Source: Actinomycetes bacterium (GTDB lineage: Bacteria > Actinomycetota > Actinomycetes > Streptosporangiales > Streptosporangiaceae). From it: a DNA stretch of 39,618 bases. The notes beneath the pieces are model-generated. The model had not been told where the DNA came from. It did not search any database and was given only the letters and a program-made list of their open reading frames with translations. The stretch covers positions 26,048 to 65,665 of the forward strand of contig JAJYUU010000004.1 of the NCBI GenBank assembly GCA_021792405.1. Reading direction: 5' to 3'. The position numbers were made by a program, and so were the translations under genes. Positions 32,619-39,618 of the stretch are shown here, piece by piece. Positions within the stretch are counted from its first letter, which is position 1. Each line of letters starts with the position of its first letter.

Positions 32619-33566
32619 ATGACAGCCGATGCACCTTCGCCACGCGGCCACCCGGCCGACAGCACGGGCCGAGCGGCGGCGGCCGGCGGCTCTGGCCCGG
32701 CCCTGCCCGGGCTGGCTGCCGGGCAGCGGTGCCTGGTCATGGGCGTCGTCAACGTCACTCCGGACTCGTTCTCCGATGGCGGCAGCTGGCTAGACCCGGA
32801 CCTGGCCATCGCACACGGCCTTGACCTGATCGGTCAGGGCGCCGACATCGTCGATGTCGGCGGCGAGTCAACGCGCCCCGGTGCCCAGCGGGTGCCGATG
32901 CGGGACGAACTCAGCAGGGTGCTACCCGTGGTATCGGCGCTGGCCAGGGCCGGGGCTCTCGTCAGCATCGACACCATGCGGGCCGAGGTGGCGAGCCAGG
33001 CCCTGGCTGCTGGCGCGCGAATGGTCAACGATGTCAGCGGCGGGCTGGCCGACCCGGAAATGCCCGCGGTAGTGGCCGCGGCCGGGGTGCCGTACATCGT
33101 CGTGCACTGGCGTGGCCACAGCTCAGACATGTACGGCCCCGCGGTCTACGACGATGTCGTAGCCGAGGTCCGCGACGAACTCGGCCTTCGCCTGGCGGCG
33201 ATTACCGGTGCGGGCGTTGACCCGGCCCAGGTCATACTCGACCCGGGGCTTGGCTTCGCCAAGCTGGCAGGGCACAACTGGAAGCTGCTGGCCGGCCTGG
33301 ATCGCATCGCCGCTCAGCCCGGCTACCCGCAACCCTTCCCGTTGCTGGTCGCCGCGTCCCGGAAGGGCTTCCTCGGCAAGCTGCTGGCTGGCCCGGACGG
33401 GTCGGCGAGGCCGTTCCTGCGCAGCGATGAGGCCACCGTCGCGGTGACGGCGCTGGCAGTCGCGGCGGGAGCGTGGTGCGTCCGGGTGCATGTGGTGCCG
33501 GGCAACGTCGACGCCGTACGGGTGGCCACCCGCTGGCGGCTGGAGAGCATGGCGGGTGTCCGCTGA
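32619..33566 (+). CDS. folP: Dihydropteroate synthase
   Basis: Joins p-aminobenzoate to the pterin pyrophosphate; the target of sulfonamides. The 315-residue protein has MGVVNVTPDSFSDGG, DIVDVGGESTRPGA (pterin-pyrophosphate site), INDVSGG-like MVNDVSGGLADPE, ILDPGLGFAK and VAASRKGFLG. An Ala/Gly/Pro-rich N-terminal extension of about 33 residues precedes the core. The ATG at 32619 is preferred over a TTG at 32610. No strong ribosome site precedes it; the structured leader is directly upstream. Its stop overlaps the folB start by 1 nt (TGATG). Confidence 0.96.
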   Translation: MTADAPSPRGHPADSTGRAAAAGGSGPALPGLAAGQRCLVMGVVNVTPDSFSDGGSWLDPDLAIAHGLDLIGQGADIVDVGGESTRPGAQRVPMRDELSRVLPVVSALARAGALVSIDTMRAEVASQALAAGARMVNDVSGGLADPEMPAVVAAAGVPYIVVHWRGHSSDMYGPAVYDDVVAEVRDELGLRLAAITGAGVDPAQVILDPGLGFAKLAGHNWKLLAGLDRIAAQPGYPQPFPLLVAASRKGFLGKLLAGPDGSARPFLRSDEATVAVTALAVAAGAWCVRVHVVPGNVDAVRVATRWRLESMAGVR

Positions 33567-33928
33567 TGCTGGACCGGATCTCGATCACCGGCCTCCGGGT
33601 TCGCGGCTACCACGGAGTGCTGGCGCATGAGCGCGCAACTGGGCAGGACTTCATCGTGGATGCTGTGCTGTGGCTCGACGCCGCGCCTGCCGCCGCCGCC
33701 GATGAGCTGAAGCTGACCGCCGACTACGCCGCGATCGCCGGCCGCCTGGCCGCCATCGTCGCCGGAGAGCCCGTGGACCTGATCGAGACGCTCGCGGACC
33801 GGCTTGCTGAGGCATGCCTGGCGGCTGCCGGAGTGCAGGAGGCCGAGGTCACCGTGCACAAGCCGCAGGCGCCGGTCGGACAGGAAGTGGCCGACATCGC
33901 CGTGACCATCCGCCGGAGCCGGATATGA
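33566..33928 (+). CDS. folB: Dihydroneopterin aldolase
   Basis: Cleaves dihydroneopterin to 6-hydroxymethyl-dihydropterin. The 120-residue protein has ITGLRVRGYHGVLAHERATGQDF at the start, containing the catalytic-region GYHGV, the DYAAIAGRLAAIV helix, LIETLADRLAEACL with the pterin-binding glutamate, and VHKPQAPVG near the end. Length is normal. ATG 33566 overlaps the folP stop (TGATG), and its own stop overlaps folK (ATGA), so the three are translated in a chain. Confidence 0.95.
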   Translation: MLDRISITGLRVRGYHGVLAHERATGQDFIVDAVLWLDAAPAAAADELKLTADYAAIAGRLAAIVAGEPVDLIETLADRLAEACLAAAGVQEAEVTVHKPQAPVGQEVADIAVTIRRSRI

Positions 33929-34536
33929 CCAGGCCAGCGGCCGGTCGGCAGATAACCGGCCAGGCCTCGGCCGGCCAGGCGCCGGCCGGCCAGGCCCGCT
34001 CCGTGGTGCTCTCGCTCGGCAGCAACCTTCCAGACCGGCTGGCCAACCTGCAACTCGGGCTGGACGTCCTGGCCGCCGGCGGCCTGGAACTCCGCGCGGT
34101 ATCCAGCGTGTACGAGACGGACCCGGTCGGTGGCGTGCGGCAGGCGGACTATCTCAACGTGGTGTTGCTGGCCCGCAGTTCGCTGCCGTCGCGCGACATC
34201 CTGGTCAGGTGTGCGGCCGCTGAAGCGGCGGCAGGCCGGGTCAGGGCGCAGCGATGGGGCCCGCGCACGCTCGACGTCGACGTCATCGCGTGCGGCACGG
34301 AGATAAGCGCTGACCCGGCGCTGACCCTGCCGCACCCGCGGGCGCACGAGCGCGCGTTCGTGCTCGTCCCGTGGCTTGAACTGGACCCGCGAGCGGTGCT
34401 TCCCGGCCGGGGCCCGGTGGCCGGCTTGCTGGCAGCCATCACGGCCGCCGGGGTAGCGCGGCGACCGGACCTGAAGCTCGCGCTGCCAGGACGGCCAGCG
34501 GATAGCCGGGCAGCCGGAGACGCGCTATGCAGCTGA
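33925..34536 (+). CDS. folK: HPPK, hydroxymethyldihydropterin pyrophosphokinase
   Basis: Activates hydroxymethyl-dihydropterin with ATP, giving the FolP substrate. The 203-residue protein has VVLSLGSNLPDRLANLQ (about 27-43), SSVYETDPVGG, YLNVVLLARSSL, RWGPRTLDVDVIACG (metal-binding DVD) and LPHPRAHERAFVLVPW, all family motifs. Before the core is a repeat-derived N-terminal extension (GQASA-GQAPA-GQARS). The start lies in the ATGA overlap with folB, and the 3' end overlaps the DUF3180 gene by 10 nt. Confidence 0.95.
   Translation: MTRPAAGRQITGQASAGQAPAGQARSVVLSLGSNLPDRLANLQLGLDVLAAGGLELRAVSSVYETDPVGGVRQADYLNVVLLARSSLPSRDILVRCAAAEAAAGRVRAQRWGPRTLDVDVIACGTEISADPALTLPHPRAHERAFVLVPWLELDPRAVLPGRGPVAGLLAAITAAGVARRPDLKLALPGRPADSRAAGDALCS
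33957..34001 (+). repeat. 15-bp coding tandem repeat at folK start
   Basis: Three imperfect 15-nt units each beginning CGGCCAGGC, encoding a Gln-Ala-rich extension of FolK before its first beta-strand. Confidence 0.75.
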
Positions 34537-35018
34537 CCCGGCCGACCACGCTCGCTGGCATTTTCGCGGTCTGCGCGATAGTCGCCTGGCTCGCGGTGCG
34601 GGCGACCTTCCAGAACCTGCCGCTGCTGCCGATCACCGCCGTTCCCGCGCTAGCCGCGCTGGCTATCGCCGAGGCGCTGGCGGGCAGGCATGTCAGGGCC
34701 AGGCTGACCGGCCGCCGTGGTGCGGCTAAGCCGCTGGCACCGATCGCCGTGGCGAGGCTCGTCGCGCTGGCGAAGGCAAGTTCGGTCGCCGCCTCGGCGA
34801 TCGGCGGGCTGGCCGCCGGCTATCTCATTTTCGTGCTCGGTTCACTGGACAAGACAATTCCGGCACGGGACGCGCGGGTTGCCGGGGCTACCGTCGCCGC
34901 GGCGATCGCGCTCATCGCCGCCGCGCTGTACCTGGAACGATGCTGCCGTGCGCCCAGACCGCCGGACGAGTCCGACGACCAGCCGCAGTCGAGGGACACC
35001 TGGCAATGGCACTCCTGA
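34527..35018 (+). CDS. DUF3180 membrane protein
   Basis: A 163-residue actinobacterial membrane protein of the DUF3180 family, function unknown. Four hydrophobic segments are visible: TLAGIFAVCAIVAWLAV, LLPITAVPALAALAIAEAL, SSVAASAIGGLAAGYLIFVLG and VAGATVAAAIALIAAALYLE. Conserved LARLVALAKAS-like and GYLIF motifs match the family. The C-terminus is charged and cytosolic. It starts inside folK (10-nt overlap), the usual actinobacterial order (Rv3605c in M. tuberculosis). Confidence 0.93.
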   Translation: MQLTRPTTLAGIFAVCAIVAWLAVRATFQNLPLLPITAVPALAALAIAEALAGRHVRARLTGRRGAAKPLAPIAVARLVALAKASSVAASAIGGLAAGYLIFVLGSLDKTIPARDARVAGATVAAAIALIAAALYLERCCRAPRPPDESDDQPQSRDTWQWHS

Positions 35019-35104
35019 CTCAAGGTGGTGACGAAGCCGTGATGACTAGCATGGGGCTGCATCCGCCCGGTTACCGGACGGCTTGCGAATTCTGATGACG
35101 AATT

Positions 35105-36031
35105 ATGAGTCCTGATCCAGTTGCCGGCCCGAGGTCCGTTCCGGCCGGTCACCAGCATCCGGCCCGGCTCGATGTCGGGGTGATAGGAGCTGGCCGGGTG
35201 GGGACCGCGCTGGCCGTTGCGCTGAGCCGGGCCGGGCACCGGATAACCGCCGCATCCGCGGTGTCGTCGGCGTCCAGGGAACGCGTCGAGGAGTACCTGC
35301 CCGGCACTTTGGTCCTGCAGCCCGCCGACGTGATCGCTGCGGCGGACCTGGTGCTGCTCACCGTGCCCGACGATGCGCTGGCCGGGCTGGTGGCGGGCCT
35401 GGCGGCCACCGGCGCCCCGCTAGCCGGAAGGATGCTGGCGCACACCAGCGGACGGCATGGCCTGGCGGTGCTGGCGCCGGCCGCGGAGGCCGGCGCGCTG
35501 CCGTTCGCGCTGCATCCGGTCATGACGTTCACCGGCCGGGCCGACGATGCGGACAAGCTGGCCGGCATCTGCTTCGGCGTCACCGCGCCGGCAGTGCTGC
35601 GGCCGGCTGCGGAAGTGCTGGTGATGGAGATGGGCGGCGAGCCGGTCTGCATCGCCGAAGAGGACCGCGGCCTGTACCACGCTGCGCTGGCCGGCGCCGC
35701 GAATCACCTGGTGACCCAGGTTGTGCAGGCCGAGGACATGCTGGCGCGGGCCGGGGTGGCGCAGCCCGCCCGGATGCTCGGGCCGCTGCTGTCCGCTGCG
35801 CTCGACAACGCGCTGCGATTCGGTGACGCCGGGCTGACCGGGCCGGTAGCCCGCGGGGATGCCGAGACCATTGCCGGTCACGTCGATGCGCTCCGCTCCG
35901 ATGCCCCGGAGGCGCTGCCCGCTTACCTGGCTCTGGCCCGGCTGACCGCCACCAGGGCGCTGGCCAGCGGGATGCTCAGCGCCGCGGACGCGCAGCGGCT
36001 GCTTGACGTACTGGCCGAGGCCCGCGGGTGA
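35105..36031 (+). CDS. Rossmann-like/DUF2520 protein
   Basis: A 308-residue protein with an N-terminal NAD(P)-binding Rossmann fold ([22 protein letters not shown], about 23-44, read in two parts) and a C-terminal DUF2520 helical domain ([48 protein letters not shown]). The layout resembles 6-phosphogluconate or ketopantoate-type dehydrogenases. Its steady place just before panC suggests a role near pantothenate synthesis, but the reaction is unproven. ATG 35105 lacks a clear ribosome site. The stop overlaps panC (GTGA). Confidence 0.9.
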   Translation: MSPDPVAGPRSVPAGHQHPARLDVGVIGAGRVGTALAVALSRAGHRITAASAVSSASRERVEEYLPGTLVLQPADVIAAADLVLLTVPDDALAGLVAGLAATGAPLAGRMLAHTSGRHGLAVLAPAAEAGALPFALHPVMTFTGRADDADKLAGICFGVTAPAVLRPAAEVLVMEMGGEPVCIAEEDRGLYHAALAGAANHLVTQVVQAEDMLARAGVAQPARMLGPLLSAALDNALRFGDAGLTGPVARGDAETIAGHVDALRSDAPEALPAYLALARLTATRALASGMLSAADAQRLLDVLAEARG

Positions 36032-36948
36032 CCGCGGTGCGCCGGGCGGGGGCGCCCGGTAGAGCAGGGCCGCCGATACCGATGCTGATCAGGACGCGGA
36101 AAGGCCTGGTCGCCGCACGGGCCGCGGTGCCAGAGCCGGTCGTCCTGGTACCTACCATGGGCGCGCTGCATGACGGCCACCGCTCGCTGATCCGGCTCGC
36201 GCGCGAGCAGGCCGGGCCGGGCGGCAGCGTCCTAGTGTCGATCTTCGTGAACCCGCTCCAGTTCGGACCGGGTGAGGACTTCGAGCGATACCCGCGCTCG
36301 CTGGAGCAGGACCTGGCACTGTGCGCCGAGGAGGGCGTCAGTGCCGTCTTCAACCCGGGCAGGACCCAGATGTATCCGACGGAGCCGATGGTCACGGTCA
36401 ACCCAGGACCGCTCGGGCGAGTGCTCGAGGGCAGATCGAGGCCGGGCTTCTTCGACGGCGTGCTCACCGTGGTGCTCAAGCTCTTCCAGCTGACCCGGCC
36501 GGACACCGCCGTGTTCGGCGCGAAGGACGCGCAGCAACTGGCACTGATCCGCCAGATGGTGACCGACCTCGACCTCGGTGTCCGGATCGAGGCGGCCCCG
36601 GTGTTCCGCGACCCGGACGGCCTGGCCGCATCCAGTCGCAACGGCTACCTGTCAGCAGCGGCGCGGAAGTCGGCGCTTGCCCTGCCGGAGGCGCTCGCGG
36701 CGGCCAGTCCGCTCGCCGCGCATGGTTGCGCAGCGGTACTTGCGGCCGCGCGGGCGGTGCTGGACGCGGCGGCGGCGGCTAGCCCGCCGGTCGAACTCGA
36801 CTACCTAGTGCTTGTCGATGCCCGCACATTCACCGAGGCCGGACCGGGCTACCGCGGCCCGGCTACCTTGCTGGTCGCCGCGAAGGTGGGCGGGACCAGG
36901 CTGATCGACAACGTCAGCCTCGAGATTGGCGGTGGTGACCGGGCATGA
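36028..36948 (+). CDS. panC: Pantothenate synthetase
   Basis: Condenses pantoate with beta-alanine using ATP. The 306-residue protein has the HIGH-like motif [52 protein letters not shown] and the SSRNGYLS loop (KMSKS equivalent). GTG 36028 overlaps the previous stop; an ATG at 36082 (MLIRTRKGL) gives a start closer to family norms and is a real alternative. The stop overlaps nadB (ATGA). No panD follows, so beta-alanine must come from elsewhere in the genome. Confidence 0.96.
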   Translation: MTAVRRAGAPGRAGPPIPMLIRTRKGLVAARAAVPEPVVLVPTMGALHDGHRSLIRLAREQAGPGGSVLVSIFVNPLQFGPGEDFERYPRSLEQDLALCAEEGVSAVFNPGRTQMYPTEPMVTVNPGPLGRVLEGRSRPGFFDGVLTVVLKLFQLTRPDTAVFGAKDAQQLALIRQMVTDLDLGVRIEAAPVFRDPDGLAASSRNGYLSAAARKSALALPEALAAASPLAAHGCAAVLAAARAVLDAAAAASPPVELDYLVLVDARTFTEAGPGYRGPATLLVAAKVGGTRLIDNVSLEIGGGDRA

Positions 36949-38585
36949 TCAGCCGCCGCCTGCTCGCGCCGCCACCCGGCTGGCGGAAAGATACCGACGT
37001 GGTCGTCGTCGGCTCCGGGGTCGCCGGGGTAACGACGGTGCTGGCGATCCGGCGCGTCATGCCGGACGCTCGCATCCTGCTGGCCACCAAGTCCGTTCTT
37101 GACGACGGCTCCACCAGGTGGGCTCAGGGTGGCGTCGCCGCGGCGCTCGGCCCCGGCGACTCTCCCGGCCAGCATCTGTCGGACACCCTCATCGCGGGTG
37201 CCGGCCTGTGCGACGTCCGGGCCGTCCGCACCCTCGTGACCGAGGGGCCGGATGCGGTGCGGCGGCTGATCGCACTCGGCGCAGAGTTTGACCGCGAGCC
37301 ATCCGGACCGCTGTCGCTTACCAGGGAAGGCGGCCACCTGCAGCGGAGGATCGCGCACGCCGGCGGCGATGCCACCGGCGCGGAGATTTCGCGGGCGCTG
37401 CTGGTCGCGCTGGCCGGTGCCGGTGCCAGTGCCGAACTCGAGGTCATCGAGCACGCCCTCGCCCTCGACCTGCTGCTGACCGACGACGGGAAGGCGGCCG
37501 GCATCACGCTGCACGTGCTCGGCGAGGGCCAGACCGACGGCGTGGGCGCCGTGCACGCCCCCGCCGTGGTGCTGGCGACCGGCGGCTTCGGGCAGGTCTA
37601 CCTGGCGACGACCAACCCGGCCGTGTCCACCGGCGACGGGGTTGCGCTCGCGCTGCGCGCCGGTGCCGCCATCGCCGATGTCGAATTCGTGCAGTTCCAC
37701 CCGACGGTGCTCTGGCTCGGCCCGGACTCGCGGGGCCGCCAGCCGCTGATTTCCGAGGCGGTCCGCGGCGAGGGTGCCTACCTGGTGAACGAGGCGGGCC
37801 GCCGGTTCATGACCGGACAGCACCCGCTGGCCGACCTCGCGCCGCGTGATGTCGTCGCCAAGGCGATCATGCGCGAGATGCTCGCTGCCCGCAGCGACCA
37901 CGTGTACCTGGACGGGCGGCACCTGGGCGCGCGGACATGGCAGCAGCGCTTCCCCACGATCGCGGCCAGTTGCCGTCACCATGGCATCGACCCGGTGTCC
38001 GAGCCGATCCCCGTCGTGCCGGCCGCGCATTACGCCAGCGGCGGCGTCCGGACCGACCTGAACGGCCGCACGACCGTGCCTGGCTTGTACGCCTGCGGTG
38101 AGACTGCCTGCACCGGGGTGCATGGCGCGAACCGGCTGGCTTCCAACTCGCTGCTCGAGGGCCTGGTCTTCGCCGAGCGGATAGCGGACGCGCTCGCGCG
38201 CGGACTGCCGGCCTGCGGCGAGCCTGCCCTCGATCACCGGCCCGCGGGCGTGCTGGACCCGTCAGTCATCCGTCCGCTGCAGCAGCTCATGTCCTCCAGG
38301 GCGGGCGTACTCAGGTCGGGAACGGGGCTGAGTGAGGCCGCTGCCGGCCTGTCCGAACTAGGCGGACAGGAGTGCGACAAGCCTGACGCCGCCGCCTGGC
38401 AGGCAACCAACCTGCACCTTGTCGCGTCCGCGCTGGTTCGCGCGGCTCTCGCTCGGCAGGAAACGCGCGGTAGCCACTGGCGGGAGGACTTCGCCGAGCC
38501 GGATGAGGCCTGGCGTGGCCATCTGGTCTGCTCACTCGGGTCGGCCGGGCTGAGAGAGGAATTTGAGCCGGTTGTCGATGAGTAA
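36945..38585 (+). CDS. nadB: L-aspartate oxidase
   Basis: Flavoprotein that oxidises L-aspartate to iminoaspartate, first step of de novo NAD synthesis. The 546-residue protein has the FAD motif [16 protein letters not shown], the [16 protein letters not shown] loop, THREGGH-like [30 protein letters not shown], and [25 protein letters not shown] with [17 protein letters not shown]. The C-terminal helical region is present but short of variable extensions. The start overlaps panC by 4 nt and the end overlaps nadC by 8 nt. nadA is not in the window. Confidence 0.96.
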   Translation: MISRRLLAPPPGWRKDTDVVVVGSGVAGVTTVLAIRRVMPDARILLATKSVLDDGSTRWAQGGVAAALGPGDSPGQHLSDTLIAGAGLCDVRAVRTLVTEGPDAVRRLIALGAEFDREPSGPLSLTREGGHLQRRIAHAGGDATGAEISRALLVALAGAGASAELEVIEHALALDLLLTDDGKAAGITLHVLGEGQTDGVGAVHAPAVVLATGGFGQVYLATTNPAVSTGDGVALALRAGAAIADVEFVQFHPTVLWLGPDSRGRQPLISEAVRGEGAYLVNEAGRRFMTGQHPLADLAPRDVVAKAIMREMLAARSDHVYLDGRHLGARTWQQRFPTIAASCRHHGIDPVSEPIPVVPAAHYASGGVRTDLNGRTTVPGLYACGETACTGVHGANRLASNSLLEGLVFAERIADALARGLPACGEPALDHRPAGVLDPSVIRPLQQLMSSRAGVLRSGTGLSEAAAGLSELGGQECDKPDAAAWQATNLHLVASALVRAALARQETRGSHWREDFAEPDEAWRGHLVCSLGSAGLREEFEPVVDE

Positions 38586-39564
38586 GCCGACGGACGCGGC
38601 CGGCCCGGTTGACGTCGTTCCCGGCCTGACTGTCGCGCTGGCGCAGCGGCTGCGCGCAGCCGGGCTGGACCCGGCCGCGGTCGCTGGCTTCGTCGCCGCC
38701 GCGCTGGCCGAGGACCTGGCGGGCGGCACGGACGTGACAACTGCAGCGACAGTTGCCGCGGGCTCGGCCGGCTGTGCTGATCTGGTGGCCAGATCCGCCG
38801 GAGTGGTGGCCGGACTACCGGTGGCGGCAGCAGTCTTCGCGCTGGTCCCGCCCGGTCCGGTGGCCGGTGCGCGGCAGGCCGGGCTGGACTGCGCGGATCT
38901 GGTGGCAGATGGCGGGCGGGTGGCGGCTGGCCAGCCGGTAATGCGCGTTACCGGGCCGGTCGGGCCGATCCTGACCGCTGAGCGGACCGCGCTGAACCTG
39001 CTCTGCCACCTGTCCGGGGTAGCGACGCTGACGAGGCAGTGGGCCGATGCGATCAGCGGCACCGGGGCGCGGATCCGGGACACCCGTAAGACCACGCCTG
39101 GCATGCGCGCGCTGGAGAAATACGCGGTGCGCTGCGGCGGCGGGCTGAACCACCGGATGGCGCTGTCGGACGCCGCCCTGGTCAAGGACAATCACGTGGC
39201 GGCGGCGGGATCGGTGGCCGCCGCGTTCGCGGCGGTCCGCAGCGCCGCGCCAGGGCTGCGGCTCGAGGTGGAGTGCGACACGCTGGATCAGGTAGCTGAG
39301 GCGCTGGCTGCCGGCGCCGACGAGATCCTGCTGGATAATTTCACCGTGTCCGACATAGCCGCGGCCGTGGCGCTGACCGGCGGTCGTGCGCGGCTCGAAG
39401 CCAGCGGCGGGCTCACGCTCCGCACCGCGCGAGCGGTCGCCGAGACTGGCGTGGACTACCTTGCGGTCGGGGCGCTCACACATTCGGCGCCTGCCCTGGA
39501 CATCGGCCTCGACCTGGTCCTGGCCAACGCGACGAACGGGACGCCCGATGCTACTGACGATTGA
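38578..39564 (+). CDS. nadC: Nicotinate-nucleotide pyrophosphorylase (QPRTase)
   Basis: Converts quinolinate and PRPP to nicotinate mononucleotide. The 328-residue protein has AALAEDLAGGTDVTTAATV, the LNLLCHLSGVATLTRQ helix, RDTRKTTPGMRALEKYAVRCGGGLNHR (quinolinate-binding arginines and lysines), ALVKDNHV, LEVECDTLDQ, ILLDNF and LEASGGL. ATG 38578 lies in nadB (8-nt overlap); a TTG at 38563 would add five residues. It ends 17 nt inside the coaX gene. Confidence 0.96.
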   Translation: MSKPTDAAGPVDVVPGLTVALAQRLRAAGLDPAAVAGFVAAALAEDLAGGTDVTTAATVAAGSAGCADLVARSAGVVAGLPVAAAVFALVPPGPVAGARQAGLDCADLVADGGRVAAGQPVMRVTGPVGPILTAERTALNLLCHLSGVATLTRQWADAISGTGARIRDTRKTTPGMRALEKYAVRCGGGLNHRMALSDAALVKDNHVAAAGSVAAAFAAVRSAAPGLRLEVECDTLDQVAEALAAGADEILLDNFTVSDIAAAVALTGGRARLEASGGLTLRTARAVAETGVDYLAVGALTHSAPALDIGLDLVLANATNGTPDATDD

Positions 39565-39618
39565 CGTCGGCAATACCAATACCGTACTGGGCCTGTTCGA
39601 CGGCCCGGATGTGGTGGA
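39548..39618 (+). CDS. coaX: Type III pantothenate kinase, 5' end only
   Basis: The frame starts at ATG 39548 within nadC (17-nt overlap) and reads MLLTIDVGNTNTVLGLFDGP before the window ends. The DVGNTNT phosphate-binding motif is diagnostic of CoaX, which phosphorylates pantothenate in CoA synthesis. Its position after panC-nadB-nadC is the usual actinobacterial order. Only 23 codons are visible, so integrity cannot be judged. Confidence 0.9.
   Translation, partial: MLLTIDVGNTNTVLGLFDGPDVV

Noticed and set aside
1-39618. CRISPR arrays, insertion sequences, rRNA, prophage genes
   Set aside because: No spaced identical repeats, transposase, rRNA or phage structural motifs were seen; the tandem arrays present are contiguous coding repeats.

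Overview
The window is a high-GC chromosomal segment from an actinomycete. Codon use is strongly GC-biased in the third position, GTG and TTG starts are common, and the gene set is a run of actinobacterial housekeeping blocks: recR-DUF5063-lysC-asd; metallophosphoesterase-ponA-whiB-paired Get3/ArsA ATPases; RidA-NUDIX-MBL-crp; ppa-dacB-DUF2342-tilS-hpt-ftsH-folE-folP-folB-folK-DUF3180-DUF2520-panC-nadB-nadC-coaX. Most of these orders also occur in Mycobacterium and Streptomyces (recalled knowledge, not searched here). The genus cannot be fixed from the sequence alone.

Layout. (1) 1-3.7 kb: recombination repair (recR) and aspartate-pathway entry (lysC, asd), closed by a strong hairpin. (2) 3.7-11.1 kb: an accessory stretch. 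It holds a SAM methyltransferase, a membrane-anchored esterase, a broken GNAT acetyltransferase, and a minus-strand cluster of membrane protein, orphan MraY, small protein, PadR regulator and peptide deformylase. A debris-filled gap, a Fic AMP-transferase and a tRNA-Pro(CGG) follow. This is the least conserved and most interesting part: two classical antibiotic targets (MraY and peptide deformylase) lie in one apparent PadR-linked operon, away from their usual neighbourhoods. (3) 11.2-18.0 kb: a conserved cell-envelope/redox block of metallophosphoesterase, YqeY-like protein, class A PBP, WhiB Fe-S regulator and two Get3/ArsA-like ATPases, one of which lacks the signature lysine. (4) 18.2-23.0 kb: SPFH/slipin, a 51-residue DUF4177 protein, RidA, NUDIX, MBL hydrolase, Crp and inorganic pyrophosphatase. 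(5) 23.2-39.6 kb: PBP4-type carboxypeptidase, DUF2342 metalloprotease-like protein, tilS, hpt, ftsH, the folate genes with an MprF/LysX-type aminoacyl-phosphatidylglycerol synthase inserted between folE and folP, then pantothenate and NAD genes, ending inside coaX.

How the genes work together. Block 5 is nearly continuous, with many 1-17 nt stop/start overlaps (folP-folB-folK-DUF3180; DUF2520-panC-nadB-nadC-coaX), which suggests translational coupling of folate, CoA and NAD cofactor synthesis. Blocks 3 and 5 both carry peptidoglycan enzymes (PonA, DacB), and block 3 places a redox-sensing WhiB divergent from the PBP.

Unexplained structure includes a GC-rich repeat of about 35 nt found in the NUDIX gene and, inverted and tandemly triplicated, in the tail of tilS. 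Others are an antisense GNAT relic that now supplies the C-terminal tail of the deformylase, several AT-rich palindromes in intergenic regions, and a structured leader before folP.
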